Source of the DNA: PALSA-612 sp963776735
GTDB taxonomy: Bacteria; Actinomycetota; Thermoleophilia; Gaiellales; Gaiellaceae
Direction: 5' to 3'
NCBI GenBank assembly: GCA_963776735.1
Contig: CAVZNV010000016.1
Coordinates: 124,001 to 188,000 of the forward strand
DNA: 64,000 bases
Shown: one piece after another, positions 1-7,436 of the stretch
How positions within the stretch are numbered: position 1 is the first letter of the stretch
Layout: each line of letters begins with the position of its first letter
The notes under the pieces: generated by a model
Told to the model about the DNA's origin: nothing
Seen by the model: the letters and a program-made list of their open reading frames with translations, nothing else
The model's database searches: none
Translations under genes and position numbers: made by a program

Positions 1-63
1 GCCGAGCCGGCGGACGTCGTCGACCGCCGCCGCGCGCTGGAAGGTGGAGGTCGCAGCAGCCAT
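1..63 (-). CDS. N-terminal fragment of an unidentified gene
   Basis: Only the first 21 codons lie in the window (MAAATSTFQRAAAVDDVRRLG); the gene runs off the left edge. Too little is present to assign a family. The ATG at 63 is supported by a -10-like hexamer TATCCT (minus strand, 76-71) that ends 7 nt before it, the leaderless arrangement seen at many genes here. The codon composition is GC-rich like the neighbours. Confidence 0.5.
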   Translation of the reverse strand, partial: MAAATSTFQRAAAVDDVRRLG

Positions 64-136
64 TGTCCCGAGGATAGGCAGGCGCGGGTGCCGCGCGCAT
101 CGGCCGGGCGGCCGAACCTCGCCTACGCCTTTCGGC

Positions 137-985
137 CTAGTAGGCGAACCGCCATTCCTCGACGTCCGCGACCGGCACGTAGCCGATGCGCATGTAGATG
201 CCGTTCGAAGTCGGGTTGGCAAGGTCGGTGAACAGAAAGCAGAAGTGGTGACTGGCGAGCAGCGAGCGCGTCAGGGCCGCAGTCAGCGCCGTCGCGTAGC
301 CGCGGCGGCGCAGGTCGGGCGGTGTGTAGACCGGGCCGATGCGGATGCCGTTCGGCGTCGGACCGCCGGACGCGGCGAGCGAGACCGGCACACCGTCGTC
401 CTCCCAGAGCACGACGCCGCCTGCCGGGTCGGAGAGCCTGTTATGGAGCGTCTTCTCGGCGGCAGCCGGATCCGGCGCGTCGAACTCCTCCTCGAAGAAC
501 GCCTCGATCCAGTCGAGCGCGAGCGGGCGGTCGGCTGCTGTGAAGGAGCGCATCGAGCCGGGAGCATCGCCGGCGTCGGACACGGCGTCGATCCGGTAGA
601 TCCGCTGGCTCCGCGCGAGACGGGGCTCGGCACCGGTGAGCCCACGCCACGCCTCGAGGAACTGACTCGCTCCCGCGACCGGCGCGAGCACGCCTGTGAG
701 CGACGGGTCGACGTCGTACGCATCCGCTGCGAACGCCGCCCAGACGCGGTCGTCGTCCGACTCGGAGAGCACGAGGTTGTGCGGCGGCGTCCGCAGCGCG
801 GCGGCGATGACACGACCGCCTTCCTCGACCGTGACCAGGTAGGGGTCAGACCCGTACGCGTGCGGGTCGCGCATCAGGTTCGACGACAGCCCGAGGATCA
901 GGTTGTGCTCTGCCTCGCGCTCGGCGAGGAACGCTCCGGCCTGCCCGAGGAACGCGTCGACGTCCGCGTGCCGCTCGACGCGCAC
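137..985 (-). CDS. GNAT-family N-acetyltransferase, two-half architecture
   Basis: Predicted soluble acyl-CoA-dependent N-acyltransferase of 282 residues; substrate unknown. The C-terminal half has a GNAT fold: the acetyl-CoA pyrophosphate loop reads RRRGYA at residues 226-231, followed by the helix and the late strand with NPTSNGIYMRIGY. The N-terminal half (about 1-120) is conserved in this subfamily but has no clear motif. The GTG start is chosen because it shares one base with the stop codon of the upstream response regulator (TAGTG), so translation is probably coupled. It is the last gene of a four-gene operon with a histidine kinase and two regulators, so it may be an output of that signalling unit, but that is inference. 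Confidence 0.85.
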   Translation of the reverse strand: MRVERHADVDAFLGQAGAFLAEREAEHNLILGLSSNLMRDPHAYGSDPYLVTVEEGGRVIAAALRTPPHNLVLSESDDDRVWAAFAADAYDVDPSLTGVLAPVAGASQFLEAWRGLTGAEPRLARSQRIYRIDAVSDAGDAPGSMRSFTAADRPLALDWIEAFFEEEFDAPDPAAAEKTLHNRLSDPAGGVVLWEDDGVPVSLAASGGPTPNGIRIGPVYTPPDLRRRGYATALTAALTRSLLASHHFCFLFTDLANPTSNGIYMRIGYVPVADVEEWRFAY

Positions 986-1620
986 TACTCGGCGAGCCCC
1001 TCGCGCACCGCGTAGAGCGCGGCCTGGGTGCGGTCGGAGAGGTGCAGCTTGGCGAGGATGTTCGAGACGTGCGTCTTCACCGTCTTCTCGGAGACGACCA
1101 GCTCGCGCGCGATCAGCTTGTTCGACATGCCGCGCGCAATCAGCCGCAGCACCTCGAGCTCGCGCACGGTGAGCGTGGCCGACGGCGGCGGCCCGCCCGC
1201 GACCTCCTGCATCAACCGCGCAGCGACGGACGGCGCCAGCAGGGCCTCGCCGCGGCTCGCCTTGCGGATCGCCTCGGCCAGCTCCGCCGGCCGCACGTCC
1301 TTGAGCAGATAGCCGGTCGCGCCGGCCTTGATCGCCGGGAACACCTTCTCGTCGTCGTCGAAGCTCGTCAGCGCGATCACCTTCGTCGCCGGCACCGACT
1401 CGTGGATACGCCGGATCGCGCCCACACCGTCCAGCTCGGGCATGACCAAATCCATCAGCACCACGTCCGGGCGCAGCCGCTCGACGAGCTCGACTGCCTC
1501 GGCACCGTTCGTCGCCTCGCCGCTCACCTCCATGTCGGCGAGCGTCTCGAGATAGGTGCGCAGGCCGTGCCGCACGAACGGGTGGTCGTCGGCGATGACG
1601 ACGGAGATCACGTCCGCCAT
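985..1620 (-). CDS. NarL/FixJ-type response regulator
   Basis: A 211-residue DNA-binding response regulator. Residues 1-125 form a receiver domain with the acidic pair DDH near residue 11, the phosphorylated Asp in VVLMDLVMP near residue 58, and the Lys in YLLKD. Residues 145-211 form a LuxR-type helix-turn-helix (LTVRELEVLRLIARG, then VSEKTVKTHVSNIL). Its ATG lies inside the end of the upstream receiver-cyclase gene, giving a 13-base overlap. It is therefore probably co-translated with that gene and controlled by the histidine kinase at the head of the operon. Target genes are not known; the operon itself and the GNAT gene are obvious candidates. Confidence 0.93.
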   Translation of the reverse strand: MADVISVVIADDHPFVRHGLRTYLETLADMEVSGEATNGAEAVELVERLRPDVVLMDLVMPELDGVGAIRRIHESVPATKVIALTSFDDDEKVFPAIKAGATGYLLKDVRPAELAEAIRKASRGEALLAPSVAARLMQEVAGGPPPSATLTVRELEVLRLIARGMSNKLIARELVVSEKTVKTHVSNILAKLHLSDRTQAALYAVREGLAE

Positions 1621-2534
1621 TCCACCTCCCAGAGCCGATGGCGGCCGGTGAGGCCCTTGAGCTCGTGCTCGCCGCGGTCGGCGAACCCGACGCCGGCGAG
1701 GTCGCCGACCAGTGTTCGCGTGACGTCGGAGACGAGGATCTGGCGGCCGTCGGCAACCGCCGAGACACGCGCCGCGACGTAGATCGTGCGGCCGAAATAG
1801 CGGTCGTCCTCGGCGACGACGTCGCCCGTGTTGATGCCGACGCGCACGCCGAGCGGGTGCGACGCGAGCGCGCGCTGGATCGCGACGGCGCACTCGACGG
1901 CCGGACGCGCGCCCGCGAAGGCGAGCATGAACGAGTCGCCTTCCTTCTCCACCTCCGTGCCCGAATGGCGGTCGAGCAGGCTCCGCACGAGCTCGTCGTG
2001 GTCGCGGAAGAGCAGCCGTGCGCGCTCCTCGCCGAGCCGCTCGAGCACGTCCGTCGAGCCCTCGATGTCGGTGAAGACGACCGTGACCGTGCCGGTCGGA
2101 CGCGTGCTCGACGCGACCACCTCGCGCGCCATCCGGCGGACGACCTCCGGGCAGAAGACCGCATCGCCCTCGTGGACGGCCCGGATCGCGGCCGCGACCT
2201 GCTCGGCCCCCGCCTCCTTCGTCAGGTAACCGTCGGCCCCCGCGCGCAGCACGGGGATGACGCGCTCGTCGACGAAGCTGGAGAGCACGAGCACCTTGGC
2301 GGCCGGCCGGGCCTGGCGGACGAGCCGAGTCGCCTCGACGCCGTCGACGCTCGGCATCGACAGGTCCATCACGACCACGTCCGGCTCGGCCGACTCCGCG
2401 AGCACCGCCGCCTCGGCCCCGTCCTTCGCCTCGCCGACGACCTCGAGCCCATCCTGCAGGTCGAGGAAGAGCCGCAGGCCGCCGCGGACGACTTCGTGGT
2501 CGTCAGCGACCAGTACGCGGATCGCGCCGGCCAC
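1608..2534 (-). CDS. Receiver domain fused to a class III nucleotidyl cyclase domain
   Basis: A 308-residue protein. Residues 1-120 are a receiver domain (DDH, phospho-acceptor Asp in VVVMDLSMP, Lys in YLTKE) much like the LuxR-type regulator next door. Instead of a DNA-binding domain, residues about 145-300 are a class III adenylate/guanylate cyclase homology domain. The first metal Asp is present in FTDIEGST and the second in KEGDSF. The position that normally holds the adenine-selecting Lys (four residues before the second Asp) is Glu, and the Asn of the usual VNLAAR motif is Tyr (IYVAAR). The catalytic site is therefore altered, and the domain may be a weak cyclase or a binding module. 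The gene overlaps both neighbours: 32 bases with the kinase upstream and 13 with the regulator downstream. Confidence 0.88.
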   Translation of the reverse strand: MAGAIRVLVADDHEVVRGGLRLFLDLQDGLEVVGEAKDGAEAAVLAESAEPDVVVMDLSMPSVDGVEATRLVRQARPAAKVLVLSSFVDERVIPVLRAGADGYLTKEAGAEQVAAAIRAVHEGDAVFCPEVVRRMAREVVASSTRPTGTVTVVFTDIEGSTDVLERLGEERARLLFRDHDELVRSLLDRHSGTEVEKEGDSFMLAFAGARPAVECAVAIQRALASHPLGVRVGINTGDVVAEDDRYFGRTIYVAARVSAVADGRQILVSDVTRTLVGDLAGVGFADRGEHELKGLTGRHRLWEVEWRT

Positions 2535-3654
2535 CGGTCCTCACCTCCACCGTGATCCTCGTCCCTTTCCCGGGCTTCGAGTCGATCGAGAGCGTGCCGC
2601 CGAGCGCCTCGGCCCGCTCGCGCATCGAGGTCAGCCCGAGGCGGCGCGAGCGCTGGACGGCTTCGTCCGGGTCGAAGCCGCTGCCGTCGTCGGCGACGCC
2701 GAGCTCGACCCGCGAGTCGTGCGCGTCGAGCGTGAGCAGAACGTGGCTGGCGCAGGAGTGGCGCAGGGCGTTTCCGAGCGCCTCCTGCGCGATCCGGAGC
2801 AGGCCCTTCTCGACGTCCGGCGGCAGGCGTCGGTCGCCCTCGACCCGAAGCTCGATCTGCTGCTGGTAGAGGCGCCGCAGCACCTCGACGTGCTTGCGCA
2901 GCGCGGCCGCGAGCCCCTCGGTCTCCAGCTCGGCCGGACGCAGCTCGAAGATCAGCGAGCGCATCTCGGCCATGGCCGCGCGGGTCAGCTCCTGCAGGTG
3001 GCCGAGCTGGGCGCGCGCCCTGGCCGGATCGGCCTCGACCAGCTCGGACGCGGCCTCCGCCGTCAGACCGATCGAGAACAGCGTCTGCGTGACGGAGTCG
3101 TGAAGCTCGCGTGCGAGGCGCTTACGCTCCTCGATCGTCGACAGCTCCCGGCTGCGCTCGTAGAGGCGAGCGTTCTCGATCGCGATCGCCGCGTGAGCGG
3201 CCAGCGTGCGGATCAGCTCCTCGTCCTCGTCGGTGAACTCGGCGCCCCGCTCGCCCTTCTTCTCCGTCAGGTAGAAGGCGCCGATCACCTCGCCGCGCGA
3301 GACGATCGGCACGCCGAGGAAGGTGCGCATGTTCGGGTGCGCGGACGGCCAGCCGACGAAGCGCGGATCGCCCTGGATGTTCTCCGTGCGGTACGGCGCG
3401 GACGTCTCGAGCATCGCGCCGAGCATCCCGTGCGTGCGCGGGAGCTGACCCAGCGCCTCGTACTGCGCGTCGCTCATTCCCGACGTGACGAAGATCGCAA
3501 AACCGCCGTCGCCGTCGGGGATCCCGATCGCCGCGTAGCGCGCGCGGACGAGGCCGCGCGCCGAGTCGACGAGCTTCTGGAGCACGGGGTCGACACGGCG
3601 CTCGGCCGCGATCGCGAGCACGGCGTCGCTCATCGCGCGCAGGGCTGCGTCCAT
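2503..3654 (-). CDS. GAF-domain sensor histidine kinase (HisKA_3 type)
   Basis: A cytoplasmic kinase of 383 residues with no membrane segment. Residues about 25-165 form a GAF sensor domain (RTFLGVPIVSRGEVIGAFYL). The dimerisation domain has the phospho-acceptor His in RLARELHDSVTQTLF, typical of the NarX/DegS class that partners LuxR-type regulators. The ATPase domain shows the N box (AQEALGNALRHS), the G1 box (VADDGSGF) and a G2-like GLTSMRERAEALGG. The ATG at 3654 is preceded by TAAGCT ending 7 nt upstream, so the mRNA may be leaderless. It heads the operon and should phosphorylate one or both receiver proteins encoded next. Confidence 0.9.
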   Translation of the reverse strand: MDAALRAMSDAVLAIAAERRVDPVLQKLVDSARGLVRARYAAIGIPDGDGGFAIFVTSGMSDAQYEALGQLPRTHGMLGAMLETSAPYRTENIQGDPRFVGWPSAHPNMRTFLGVPIVSRGEVIGAFYLTEKKGERGAEFTDEDEELIRTLAAHAAIAIENARLYERSRELSTIEERKRLARELHDSVTQTLFSIGLTAEAASELVEADPARARAQLGHLQELTRAAMAEMRSLIFELRPAELETEGLAAALRKHVEVLRRLYQQQIELRVEGDRRLPPDVEKGLLRIAQEALGNALRHSCASHVLLTLDAHDSRVELGVADDGSGFDPDEAVQRSRRLGLTSMRERAEALGGTLSIDSKPGKGTRITVEVRTGGRRDPRTGR

Positions 3655-3734
3655 GCCTTTGAGCTTACGACCGGGGGCGTCCCGGCGCCTCGGCCCGTGG
3701 CCCGATCCGTCGATTCGACTTTCGACCGAGGGGG

Positions 3735-3740
3735 TACGGT
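3735..3740 (+). promoter_or_regulatory. Probable -10 element of the treZ-glgX-treY operon
   Basis: TACGGT ends six bases before the treZ ATG, so transcription could begin at the start codon itself. Only a weak -35 candidate (TTCGAC, 15-nt spacer) is present. This is the sole promoter-like signal before the trehalose operon. Confidence 0.4.
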
Positions 3741-3746
3741 GCCGCG

Positions 3747-5300
3747 ATGTCCGACAGGCCTCGATTCGGCGCGTTCCCGCAGGACGACGGACACGTCCTC
3801 TACCGCGTCTGGGCCCCGAACGCCACGTCCGTTTCCGTCGAACTGGTGTCAGACACAGGGGTCCGAAGGAGCCCGGATCCGGCTCTGGGCCTCGAGCGCG
3901 AACTTCGGTGTCTGGCACCGCAGTTTGGCGGCGTCTTCGAGGGGCGCATCCCGGGCGGGCACGGCCAGGACTACCTCTTCGTGCTCGACGGGGGCGCGGC
4001 CCGGCCGGACCCGTGCTCGCGCTGGCAGCCGCACGGGCTGCGCACTCCCTCGCGCGTGCTCGACACGGGCCGGTTCGAGATCGCGCCCGGTCCCGAGCTC
4101 GATCGCGAGCACCTCGTCGTCTACGAGCTTCACGTCGGCACCTTCAGCGACGAGGGCACGTTCGACGGGGCGATCCCGCACCTCGCCGCTCTCGCCGAGC
4201 TCGGTGTGACGGCGATCGAGCCGATGCCCGTCGCGACCTTCCCGGGCGAGCGCGGCTGGGGCTACGACGGTGTCTACATCTCCGCTCCGCACCGCGCCTA
4301 CGGCGGTCCGGAAGGCCTCGCCCGCCTCGTCGACGCCGCGCACCGCGCCGGCCTCGCTGTGATCCTCGACGTCGTCTACAACCACCTCGGCCCAGGCTCG
4401 GAGGCGATCACCGAGTTCGGCCCCTACGTGACCGACCGGCACGAGACGCCCTGGGGCGGTGCGATCGACTTCTCGCAGCCGGCAGTGCGCGAATGGGCGA
4501 TCCAGAACGCGGAGCTCTGGGTGCGCGACTACCGCATCGACGGCCTTCGGGTCGACGCCGTCTTCGCGATCTTCGACGACAGCTCGCAGCACGTGCTCGC
4601 CGAGCTGCGCGAGCGGCTGCCCGGCGCACTCCTCGTCGCCGAGGAGGAGGTCGGCAACTACACGCCGATCGAAGACTGGGGCTTCGACGCGCAGTGGGCC
4701 GACGACTTCCACCACGAACTGCATGTCGCGCTGACCGGCGAGAGCCACGGTTACTACGGCGAGTACGGCAGCCTCGCCAGCCTCGCGCGCCTCTACGAGC
4801 GCGCCCCGGCCGAGCGGCTCGTCTACTGCTCTCAGAACCACGACCAGGTCGGCAACCGTGCGGCCGGAGACCGCCCCGGGCCGGACGAGCTCGAACTCCG
4901 CGCCGCCGCGCTGCTCTTCGCACCGCACGTCCCGCTCCTGTTCCAGGGCGAGGAGTACGGCGAGCAGCGTCCGTTCCGGTACTTCACGGACCACGACGAC
5001 CCCGAGATCGCCGAGGCGACCCGCGAAGGCCGCCGGCGCGAGTTCCGCTTCGCCGGCGTCGAGGTGCCCGACCCGCAGGCCGAGGAGACCTTCCTCGCGT
5101 CGAAGCTGTCCCGGGACGAGCGTTCGGGCCTCCGCGACCTCTACCGCGACCTGCTCCGCCTCCGCCGCGAGCTGCCGCGCGAGATCTCCGCGGCCGGGGA
5201 CGACTCGGCGCGTATCGTGCGGGTGCGGCGCGGGAACGTCCAGCTCGTCGCCGACTTCGAGAGCCGCACCGTGACGATCGAGCGCGACGAGAAACACTGA
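3747..5300 (+). CDS. treZ: Maltooligosyltrehalose trehalohydrolase (TreZ)
   Basis: Cleaves the maltooligosyl-trehalose made by TreY and releases trehalose (EC 3.2.1.141). The 517-residue protein has an N-terminal CBM48-like domain (GHVLYRVWAPNA), then a GH13 barrel: DVVYNHLG, the nucleophile Asp in DGLRVDAV, the acid Glu in LLVAEEE and the substrate-binding NHDQVGNRAAGDR. The N-terminal domain carries a roughly 25-residue stretch (residues about 33-58) encoded by a 75-bp element with inverted repeats at its ends, which looks like an in-frame insertion and is described separately. The ATG follows a -10-like TACGGT by 6 nt. The stop codon overlaps the glgX start by one base, so the genes form one operon. 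Confidence 0.95.
   Translation: MSDRPRFGAFPQDDGHVLYRVWAPNATSVSVELVSDTGVRRSPDPALGLERELRCLAPQFGGVFEGRIPGGHGQDYLFVLDGGAARPDPCSRWQPHGLRTPSRVLDTGRFEIAPGPELDREHLVVYELHVGTFSDEGTFDGAIPHLAALAELGVTAIEPMPVATFPGERGWGYDGVYISAPHRAYGGPEGLARLVDAAHRAGLAVILDVVYNHLGPGSEAITEFGPYVTDRHETPWGGAIDFSQPAVREWAIQNAELWVRDYRIDGLRVDAVFAIFDDSSQHVLAELRERLPGALLVAEEEVGNYTPIEDWGFDAQWADDFHHELHVALTGESHGYYGEYGSLASLARLYERAPAERLVYCSQNHDQVGNRAAGDRPGPDELELRAAALLFAPHVPLLFQGEEYGEQRPFRYFTDHDDPEIAEATREGRRREFRFAGVEVPDPQAEETFLASKLSRDERSGLRDLYRDLLRLRRELPREISAAGDDSARIVRVRRGNVQLVADFESRTVTIERDEKH
3845..3919 (+). repeat. 75-bp palindromic element inserted in frame in treZ
   Basis: The stretch begins with GGTGTCAGACAC and ends with GTGTCTGGCACC, which is the same motif inverted with one mismatch. 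Inside are a second complementary pair, CCGAAG (3863-3868) and CTTCGG (3903-3908), and a central hairpin around GAGCCCGG/CCGGCTC. It is exactly 25 codons long and keeps the treZ frame open. The encoded residues fall in the CBM48-like domain, between VELV and GGVFEGR, where I would expect only a short loop. This resembles Rickettsia-type palindromic elements that insert inside genes. No protein is encoded by the element itself. Confidence 0.65.
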
Positions 5301-7429
5301 TGGAAGGCTGGCCGGGGAAGCCGTTCCCGCTCGGGGCGACCTGGGACGGGGAGGGCACGAACTTCTCGCTCTTCTCGGAGAACGCCGAGGGCGTCGAGCT
5401 CTGCCTCTTCGACGGTGACGGCAACGAGATGCGCATCCCGGTCACCGAGACGACCGCCTTCAACTGGCACTGCTACGTCCCGGGCGTCGGGCCCGGGCAG
5501 CGCTACGGCTACCGCGTCCACGGGCCGTATGCGCCCACGGACGGCCACCGCTTCAACCCGAGCAAGCTCGTGCTCGACCCGTACGCAAAGGCCGTGACCG
5601 GCTCCGTCGACTGGGACGCCGCCAACGTCCTCCCGTACGTGCCCGGGACGGATCCGATCGAGGACGCCGACCTCGAGCCTGACGACGAGGACGACGCGAA
5701 GGCGATGCCGAAGGGCGTGGTCGTCGACCCCGAGTTCGACTGGGAAGGCGATCGCCACCTCGAGACGCCGTGGCCCGACACCGTCATCTACGAGGCGCAC
5801 GTGAAGGGCTTCACGATGCGGCATCCGGACGTGCGGGAGGACCTCCGCGGCACGTACGCGGGGCTCGCGTCCGAGCCGGCCATCGCGCACCTCCAGTCGC
5901 TCGGCGTCACCGCGGTCGAGCTGCTGCCGATCCACCAGATCGTCCCGGAGAGCTTCCTGCACGACCGCGGGCTGACGAACTACTGGGGTTACTCGTCGAT
6001 CGGGTACCTCGCCCCGCACGGCGCGTACGCGGCGACCGGCGACTGCGGCGAGCAGCTCCGCGAGTTCAAGGGCATGGTCAAGGCGCTCCACCGCGCAGGC
6101 ATCGAGGTGATCCTCGACGTCGTCTACAACCACACCGCGGAGGGCAACCACCTCGGGCCGATGCTGGCCTTCCGCGGAATCGACAACGTCTCCTACTACC
6201 GGCTGATGCCGGACGACCGCCGCTTCTACATGGACTTCACGGGCACGGGCAACTCGCTCAACCCCGTGCACCCGAGCGTGCTGCGGCTGATCATGGACTC
6301 GCTGCGCTACTTCGTCACGGAGTGCCACGTCGACGGCTTCCGCTTCGACCTCGCCTCGGCGCTGGCGCGCGAGTTCTACGACGTCGACCGGCTCTCGGCC
6401 TTCTTCGACGTCATCCACCAGGACCCGATCGTCTCGCAGGTGAAGCTGATCGCCGAGCCGTGGGACGTCGGGCCGGGGGGCTACCAGGTCGGCAACTTCC
6501 CGATTTTGTGGAGTGAGTGGAACGGCATCTACCGCGACTCGATGCGCGACTTCTGGCGCGGCGAGGGCCAGGTAGCCGATTTCGCGCAGCGGTTCTCCGG
6601 TTCGAGCGACCTGTACGGCGAGGACGGGCGGCGGCCGTTCGCGTCGGTCAACTTCGTCACGGCGCACGACGGCTTCACGCTGAACGACCTCGTCTCGTAC
6701 AACGACAAGCACAACGAGGCGAACGGCGAGGAGAACCGCGACGGGACGGACGACAACCGCTCGTGGAACTGCGGCGCCGAAGGCCCGACCGACGATCCCG
6801 AGATCGCCGAGCTCCGCAACCGGCAGAAGCGGAACTTCCTCGCCACGCTTTTCCTCTCCCAGGGCGTGCCGATGCTGCTCGGCGGCGACGAGCTCGGGCG
6901 CACGCAGCGCGGCAACAACAACGCGTGGTGCCAGGACAACGAGCTCTCGTGGTTCGACTGGCATCTGGACGAGCCGAACGGCAGGCTGCTCGACTTCACA
7001 CGCGCGCTGATCGCGTTCCGGACCGCGCACCCGACCTTCCGCCGGCGGTCGTTCTTCACCGGCGGCGCGCAGGGCGACTCGGGCCTGCCCGACCTCTGGT
7101 GGTTCCGCGCGGACGGCCGCAAGATGACACAGCGCGACTGGGGCCGCGGCGAGGCAAAGACGATCGGCTGCTTCCTGAACGGCGCGGACATCCCGACGCA
7201 CTCGCCACGCGAAGAAGAGGCTCGCGACGACTCGTACCTCGTCCTCTTCAACGGGCACTACGAGCCGATCACGTTCACCCTGCCGACGCGCCGGTTCGGG
7301 CTGCGGTGGGAGGTCGTGCTGTCGACCGCCGGGGAGAACGGATTCGTCGAGAACGGCACAGTCGTCGCCGCCCGCGAGCCGATCGAGATCGAGAGCCGCT
7401 CGGTCGCGCTGCTGCGGCGATCGGCGTAA
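5300..7429 (+). CDS. glgX: Glycogen debranching enzyme GlgX
   Basis: Hydrolyses alpha-1,6 branches of glycogen or limit dextrin and supplies linear maltodextrin to TreY. The 709-residue protein has an N-terminal CBM48 domain (GTNFSLFSENA) and a GH13_11 barrel with DVVYNHTAEGN, the nucleophile Asp in VDGFRFDLAS, the acid Glu in LIAEPWDVGPGGYQ and the HD of FVTAHDGFTLNDLVSYN. The C-terminal beta domain ends at SVALLRRSA. The ATG overlaps the treZ stop (TGATG), which indicates translational coupling, and treY starts 7 bases after its stop. Length matches the family. Confidence 0.96.
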   Translation: MEGWPGKPFPLGATWDGEGTNFSLFSENAEGVELCLFDGDGNEMRIPVTETTAFNWHCYVPGVGPGQRYGYRVHGPYAPTDGHRFNPSKLVLDPYAKAVTGSVDWDAANVLPYVPGTDPIEDADLEPDDEDDAKAMPKGVVVDPEFDWEGDRHLETPWPDTVIYEAHVKGFTMRHPDVREDLRGTYAGLASEPAIAHLQSLGVTAVELLPIHQIVPESFLHDRGLTNYWGYSSIGYLAPHGAYAATGDCGEQLREFKGMVKALHRAGIEVILDVVYNHTAEGNHLGPMLAFRGIDNVSYYRLMPDDRRFYMDFTGTGNSLNPVHPSVLRLIMDSLRYFVTECHVDGFRFDLASALAREFYDVDRLSAFFDVIHQDPIVSQVKLIAEPWDVGPGGYQVGNFPILWSEWNGIYRDSMRDFWRGEGQVADFAQRFSGSSDLYGEDGRRPFASVNFVTAHDGFTLNDLVSYNDKHNEANGEENRDGTDDNRSWNCGAEGPTDDPEIAELRNRQKRNFLATLFLSQGVPMLLGGDELGRTQRGNNNAWCQDNELSWFDWHLDEPNGRLLDFTRALIAFRTAHPTFRRRSFFTGGAQGDSGLPDLWWFRADGRKMTQRDWGRGEAKTIGCFLNGADIPTHSPREEEARDDSYLVLFNGHYEPITFTLPTRRFGLRWEVVLSTAGENGFVENGTVVAAREPIEIESRSVALLRRSA

Positions 7430-7436
7430 GGCCAGC

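Noticed and set aside
840..860. GGGGTCAGACCC-like palindrome in the GNAT gene
   Set aside because: It encodes ordinary residues (GSDPY) with no sign of an insertion, lacks the GTG/CAC ends of the treZ element, and is single.
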